A stretch of 64,000 bases of DNA from NCBI GenBank assembly GCA_037127255.1, contig JBANSL010000020.1, forward strand, positions 62,507,598 to 62,571,597, in the 5' to 3' direction. The stretch is from Persicaria tinctoria (Eukaryota > Streptophyta > Magnoliopsida > Caryophyllales > Polygonaceae). This document shows, piece after piece, positions 60,493-64,000 of this stretch. Both the position numbers and the translations under genes were made by a program. Each line of letters opens with the position of its first letter. Within the stretch, counting starts at the first letter, position 1. Under the pieces are notes generated by a model, which saw only the letters and a program-made list of their open reading frames with translations, did no database searches and had not been told where the DNA came from.

Positions 60493-61534
60493 AAGAGGAG
60501 GTAACCGGGCCGGGGTTCAAACATACAGGTAAAAGAACTGCGTGGGCTTTGATTCCTCACCCCCGGGAGGATACGTAGGCAATCGGGAAACCGATTCAAG
60601 CCCTTCTTCCTCCCCCCCAACCCCCAACACTCCCTAATACAAAAATTGTACAACTTTATTGTAATTTGTAAAACTTATAGAGTTATAAGTTGTAGACTTT
60701 TTAGTTTTGAAAATTATAAGATGTAATATTACATATTGTATTTTGTACGTAAATACTAAAGAGTCGAGTTATGATTTGTGAACACGAAATGATATTTGTC
60801 AAACATATAGGCGTTCAATTCCCATTCCCGTTCTCGACAAATCCGAAAATTCCGATTCCGAAGTCCGAACTAGTGCAAAGTGCAAACCCGTCCAACCTGG
60901 GTCCAGCTCGTCGGGTCGACCCGCCGGGTCAACCCGTCGACCCTTTGACCCTCCAGGTGACCCGAACCCGCCAACCCGTGGAATTCCCGGGTTAGGGTTC
61001 GGGTCGCCCTTCCCCGACCCCTGACCCGTGGCCACGCCTAGTCTAAACTATACAATGTGGTATCAGAAAAGGAAAAAAACGATATATTGTTAAATTAGCG
61101 AGTAAAATTGTAACGTCTAAACTATACAATGTATTGAGTTTCGAAACAGTTGACCTATAAGATAAGTCATTTCACAATTCACAACAGAGAAATTGGTAAA
61201 CATCCATCTTTAAAACTTTAAAATAGCATCACTTATATGTTTGTGATGTTTTTCATGCCAATGAAGTTCCACATTGTAAATTTATATATGTTTGGATTGC
61301 CCCATAGTGGTTCAATTTATCTTAGTTGTAAATACATTTAAATTTAATTTAAAATTGGAAACTTAAAAAGGAAAAAAATCAATGATACTGTTAAATCAAC
61401 CAATGAAACTGAAGCGTATGTATAGACCCGAAAATCACCACATCATGCATTTCATAACGCATAAGGCATTCAATTTCATTCGAAACCGTAAATATACAAT
61501 GTATTTGATCCTAGAAACTACCACATATCTCATA

Positions 61535-61991
61535 CTCCCTCCGTTCAAAAATATAAGTTTTTTGGTTGTTAGACCATTCACAATGATTTTGGGTAAAATA
61601 TACACATTTCCACAAAACAATTTGTTCAATTTGTAAAATGTGCGTTTTTTACACACATTTAAATACAATTCATTTCAAACAAAAAGAAAATTAAAATCAT
61701 AAAAAAATCAACTAATGAAATTATCTTGCTTTTTGTAAAAGGTTTTGCACATAAGGGATGTGATGTGCTCAAATTTGCACATTACACCCTCAAATGTGTA
61801 CATTTGCACATGCTCAAAATAACCAATAGAGTTAAAAAATGTCTAAAAATACACATTTGTATATTTATAAACAATCATTGTGGATGGTCTGATTGTGGAT
61901 AATTAATTAGGGATATAAAAATAACACTTTTATACTTGTCTTAATATACGTGCAAACACATATAAATACTTATAATTTTGATCAGAGGGAG
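61535..61991. mobile_element. Stowaway MITE, 457 bp, carrying another MITE
   Basis: TA-flanked ends CTCCCTCCGTTCAAAAATA and TTTGATCAGAGGGAG. The inner element at 61572-61889 accounts for most of its length. Confidence 0.75.
61572..61889. mobile_element. Inner TIR MITE, 318 bp
   Basis: The ends GACCATTCACAATGATT and AATCATTGTGGATGGTC pair with one mismatch. Flanking TTA and TGA may be a decayed 3-bp target site as in PIF/Harbinger elements. Non-coding. Confidence 0.65.
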
Positions 61992-62394
61992 TATGTTAGA
62001 GAATATTGAGGATTGAAGGGTGTTTTTTTTCCAACCCAAAATTTTCACACAGAGACTAATTTTCCATATATATGTATAAAAAAATTAACTTGGGCCAACT
62101 ACATTTTTTCCTCACTTATCACTCGTTCAAATGGCTACAAAGGCTATGAGTTACGTTATTGGGGTAGTAGCAAATTTTGTAATTGTCTAATTGATGAGCC
62201 TCTGCAAAATGCACCGGGCCAGCCCAACGGGTCAGCCAAATTCCTTGGACCTCTGCAATTTTTGTAATTGTCTAATTGGTGAGCCCATTGGGCCACCAAA
62301 TTCCTTGGACCAGGCATTAACTTGGTCCAATAGTGCTGCGCAAACGAATTGCAGATTTCCTTGCTCTCTCTTTAATTGGTAAATAAAGAGCGGT

Positions 62395-62465
62395 CATTTT
62401 GGGATTTCAAACCGGGAACCTATGGGTATTATCTACAAGTCCTTACTCTCTCATCAATGAAGGAA
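62395..62465 (-). repeat. tRNA-derived SINE-like fragment, second copy
   Basis: On the minus strand: AGTAAGGACTTGTAGATAAT, ACCCATAGGTTCCCGG, then TTTGAAATCCC. It aligns with 24185-24275. Confidence 0.45.
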
Positions 62466-63818
62466 ATACGTCAAGAGAGAAAGCTGATATAAATATAAAA
62501 TATACAATGCAAAGAGGTATTATTCGATGTTAGATCTGGATACTGGTGGATGAACTCTAACTTAAGTGAATAAGTGATCTATATAGTCCCGAGATCGTGC
62601 ACTAGCAAGTAGCTGTGATTGTCCATATGATCAGAATTGACCTCATTCAAACTTTTACCTTAAATGTGTTTGAAGCAAATGACAACCCAATAGTTTGAGA
62701 AATTCAAAATGCTAACAAAAAGTAACAAACTAACAAAAATGAAAAACACAAAGCAACTGAGAAAAGGTAAATGAGAACACATGAAGAGGAACAAGAACAA
62801 GCATGTTGTTTAAAAGCTTTGGATAATTGGCTCTATTCAGTCTAGATTTCTGTTCTCTCACGATCTGATCGGGGTTTTTTCAGAATCTCACATGGTGTTG
62901 GAGCAGTAGCTTCGAGTCAAATTGATTTCCCTAGCTTCAAGTTAAGCTAAAAGAAATTGAGAACGAATCCTTAAAACATAAACCATTGACTTAGATGCTC
63001 AGATCTTGAAATATAAAAAAATAAGCAAAGTTGCACTCAAGGATACATATTGTAATTGTTCCACATCGGTGTGAGTGTGATAAAATACTTCAAAATAAGT
63101 AAATTTCACATGAGAAAATAAAAGGGAATTACGTGCTTCTTTGAGCCACTTTCTACATTAGAGATTGTGAATATGTCCAAAGAATTGCTAGATATAATTG
63201 CAATGTTGAACTCCTCAAGCTGATCACCAGATCAATTCACCGGAGGAAGAATGAAGACTCCAATAATCCTAGCAACAAAAAAATATCCGCAAACTCCACA
63301 AGAAGCAAGTGAAAGTGCAATTGTGAAGAAAGTAATCTTCCATGGTTGTTGAAAACCTAACCGTGGACGAAAATGAAGAAAATAATCCTCAATAAAACGA
63401 CACAATCCAAGCCCGAAAGGGAAAGCAATTCATCCTCAGTGAGTTTCCATGATTGTCTTACATTCTTACCCAGCCAGCTGGCAAAGGCAGAAGCCACTCG
63501 ATATGGAAGTAACTATTATGCTGGATTCATTTTTCAACCAATTACCGTGGCACATATAAACTTCGAATTTGGCTTGCTGTCTCCTCGTAATGGAATATAA
63601 TGTGAAGAATAATGTACAAAGTCTAGAGTTTATACCGACGGACGTGAGAAGAGCGAAACAAGCATATTTATATAGAATTCTCAAGATTTCTGCACAGGAT
63701 ATCAAGTTGATCAGTGCGAAAGCTGCATATACTAACTGCATATATGTCTCCTCTTAATAAGCTATCAATTGATTGTTTCAGACGTGATTTCTCGTAAGAT
63801 CAACTTGGTATAATTTTT

Positions 63819-63825
<7 letters not shown>

Positions 63826-63863
<38 letters not shown>
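63826..63863. repeat. (TA)n microsatellite
   Basis: About 19 uninterrupted TA units. Confidence 0.95.
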
Positions 63864-63866
<3 letters not shown>

Positions 63867-64000
63867 TCGGATTCATTTGCTCCCACAGCTAATATCAATC
63901 TCATACGATTCTGGATGACATATTTGATAACTAAAAACTCAAGTAGAGTAACTTGAGCAAAAGTAAAGTAACTCGACTTGAGCAAAAGTAAAGTTACCAG

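Larger units (their letters stand above)
58978..61040 (+). mobile_element. hAT transposon, 2063 bp, internally deleted, 8-bp target duplication
   Basis: GTCTAAAC occurs at 58970-58977 and 61041-61048. The ends TAGGCGTGGCCACGGGTCA and its complement TGACCCGTGGCCACGCCTA are perfect inverted repeats that extend to 25 bp with one mismatch. A TATA box (GCTATAAATAC, 59213) precedes the first reading frame. Two transposase pieces remain but the central catalytic part is absent, so it is non-autonomous. The subterminal arms are rich in ACCCG/CGGGT words. Confidence 0.93.
58710..61520. repeat. Local duplication, block B, split by a hAT transposon
   Basis: Left part 58710-58969 and right part 61049-61520 match block A in the same order and orientation. 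Taking out the hAT element and one target copy restores a continuous block. Confidence 0.8.
61992..64000. other. Intergenic tail, no gene recognised
   Basis: Contains a duplicated TTTTGTAATTGTCTAATTG...AAATTCCTTGGACC sequence (62174-62312), a SINE-like fragment and a microsatellite. The open frames at 63373-63757 match nothing I know and overlap on both strands. Confidence 0.45.

Noticed and set aside
63373..63757. Overlapping ORFs at the right edge
   Set aside because: Both strands open, no domain and no splice support.

Overview
The window is eukaryotic nuclear DNA from a flowering plant, very probably a eudicot. It is AT-rich between genes, the genes are split by GT-AG introns, and they encode plant-typical proteins. 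Plant mobile elements (Copia and Gypsy retroelements, hAT, Stowaway-, Tourist- and Mutator-like elements, tRNA-derived SINE-like pieces) fill much of the rest. The species cannot be named from sequence alone. Exon maps were assembled by hand from splice signals, reading-frame phase and family continuity.

Layout. 0-1.4 kb: a probably transposon-borne OTU-protease-like gene followed by a 54-bp tandem array and a cluster of perfect palindromes. 1.4-3.4 kb: a duplicated promoter plus first exon of an S28 (Pro-X carboxypeptidase-like) peptidase gene, cut off by a Copia element. 3.4-14.5 kb: the 5'-truncated Copia element fused to a gag-only Gypsy element, whose gag is interrupted by a 3.47-kb TG...CA element with a 5-bp target duplication. 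15.5-17.2 kb: nested DNA transposons. 18.5-19.0 kb: a Stowaway element inside an older one. 19.4-23.8 kb: the complete S28 peptidase gene (9 exons), whose 5' part is the twin of the broken copy.

From 25.7 to 57.2 kb the window is gene-rich and conserved: peroxisomal citrate synthase (+), a self-incompatibility S1-like secreted protein (+), a MAIN-like plant mobile domain protein (-), Ser/Thr protein phosphatase 5 with TPR repeats and an in-phase transmembrane cassette exon (-), a 71-residue membrane protein (-), a dehydrin-like ORF with a probable frameshift (+), the cell-cycle subunit CKS1 (-), and an 18-exon PHD/GNAT protein of the IDM1-like type (-). MITEs, including an 847-bp long-TIR Mutator-like element, lie between them.

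57.5-64 kb is repeats again: a local duplication whose second copy holds an internally deleted hAT transposon with 8-bp target duplication, a Stowaway with another MITE inside it, a SINE-like fragment and a TA microsatellite.

The genes do not form an operon or one pathway. The main story is genomic: a tandem duplication of a protease gene in which one copy was broken by a retroelement and then eroded, next to a conserved housekeeping block. I found no clear new defence-like or multi-gene system. The least explained sequence is the palindrome cluster at 1.0-1.4 kb and the 3.47-kb non-coding element at 8.8-12.3 kb.
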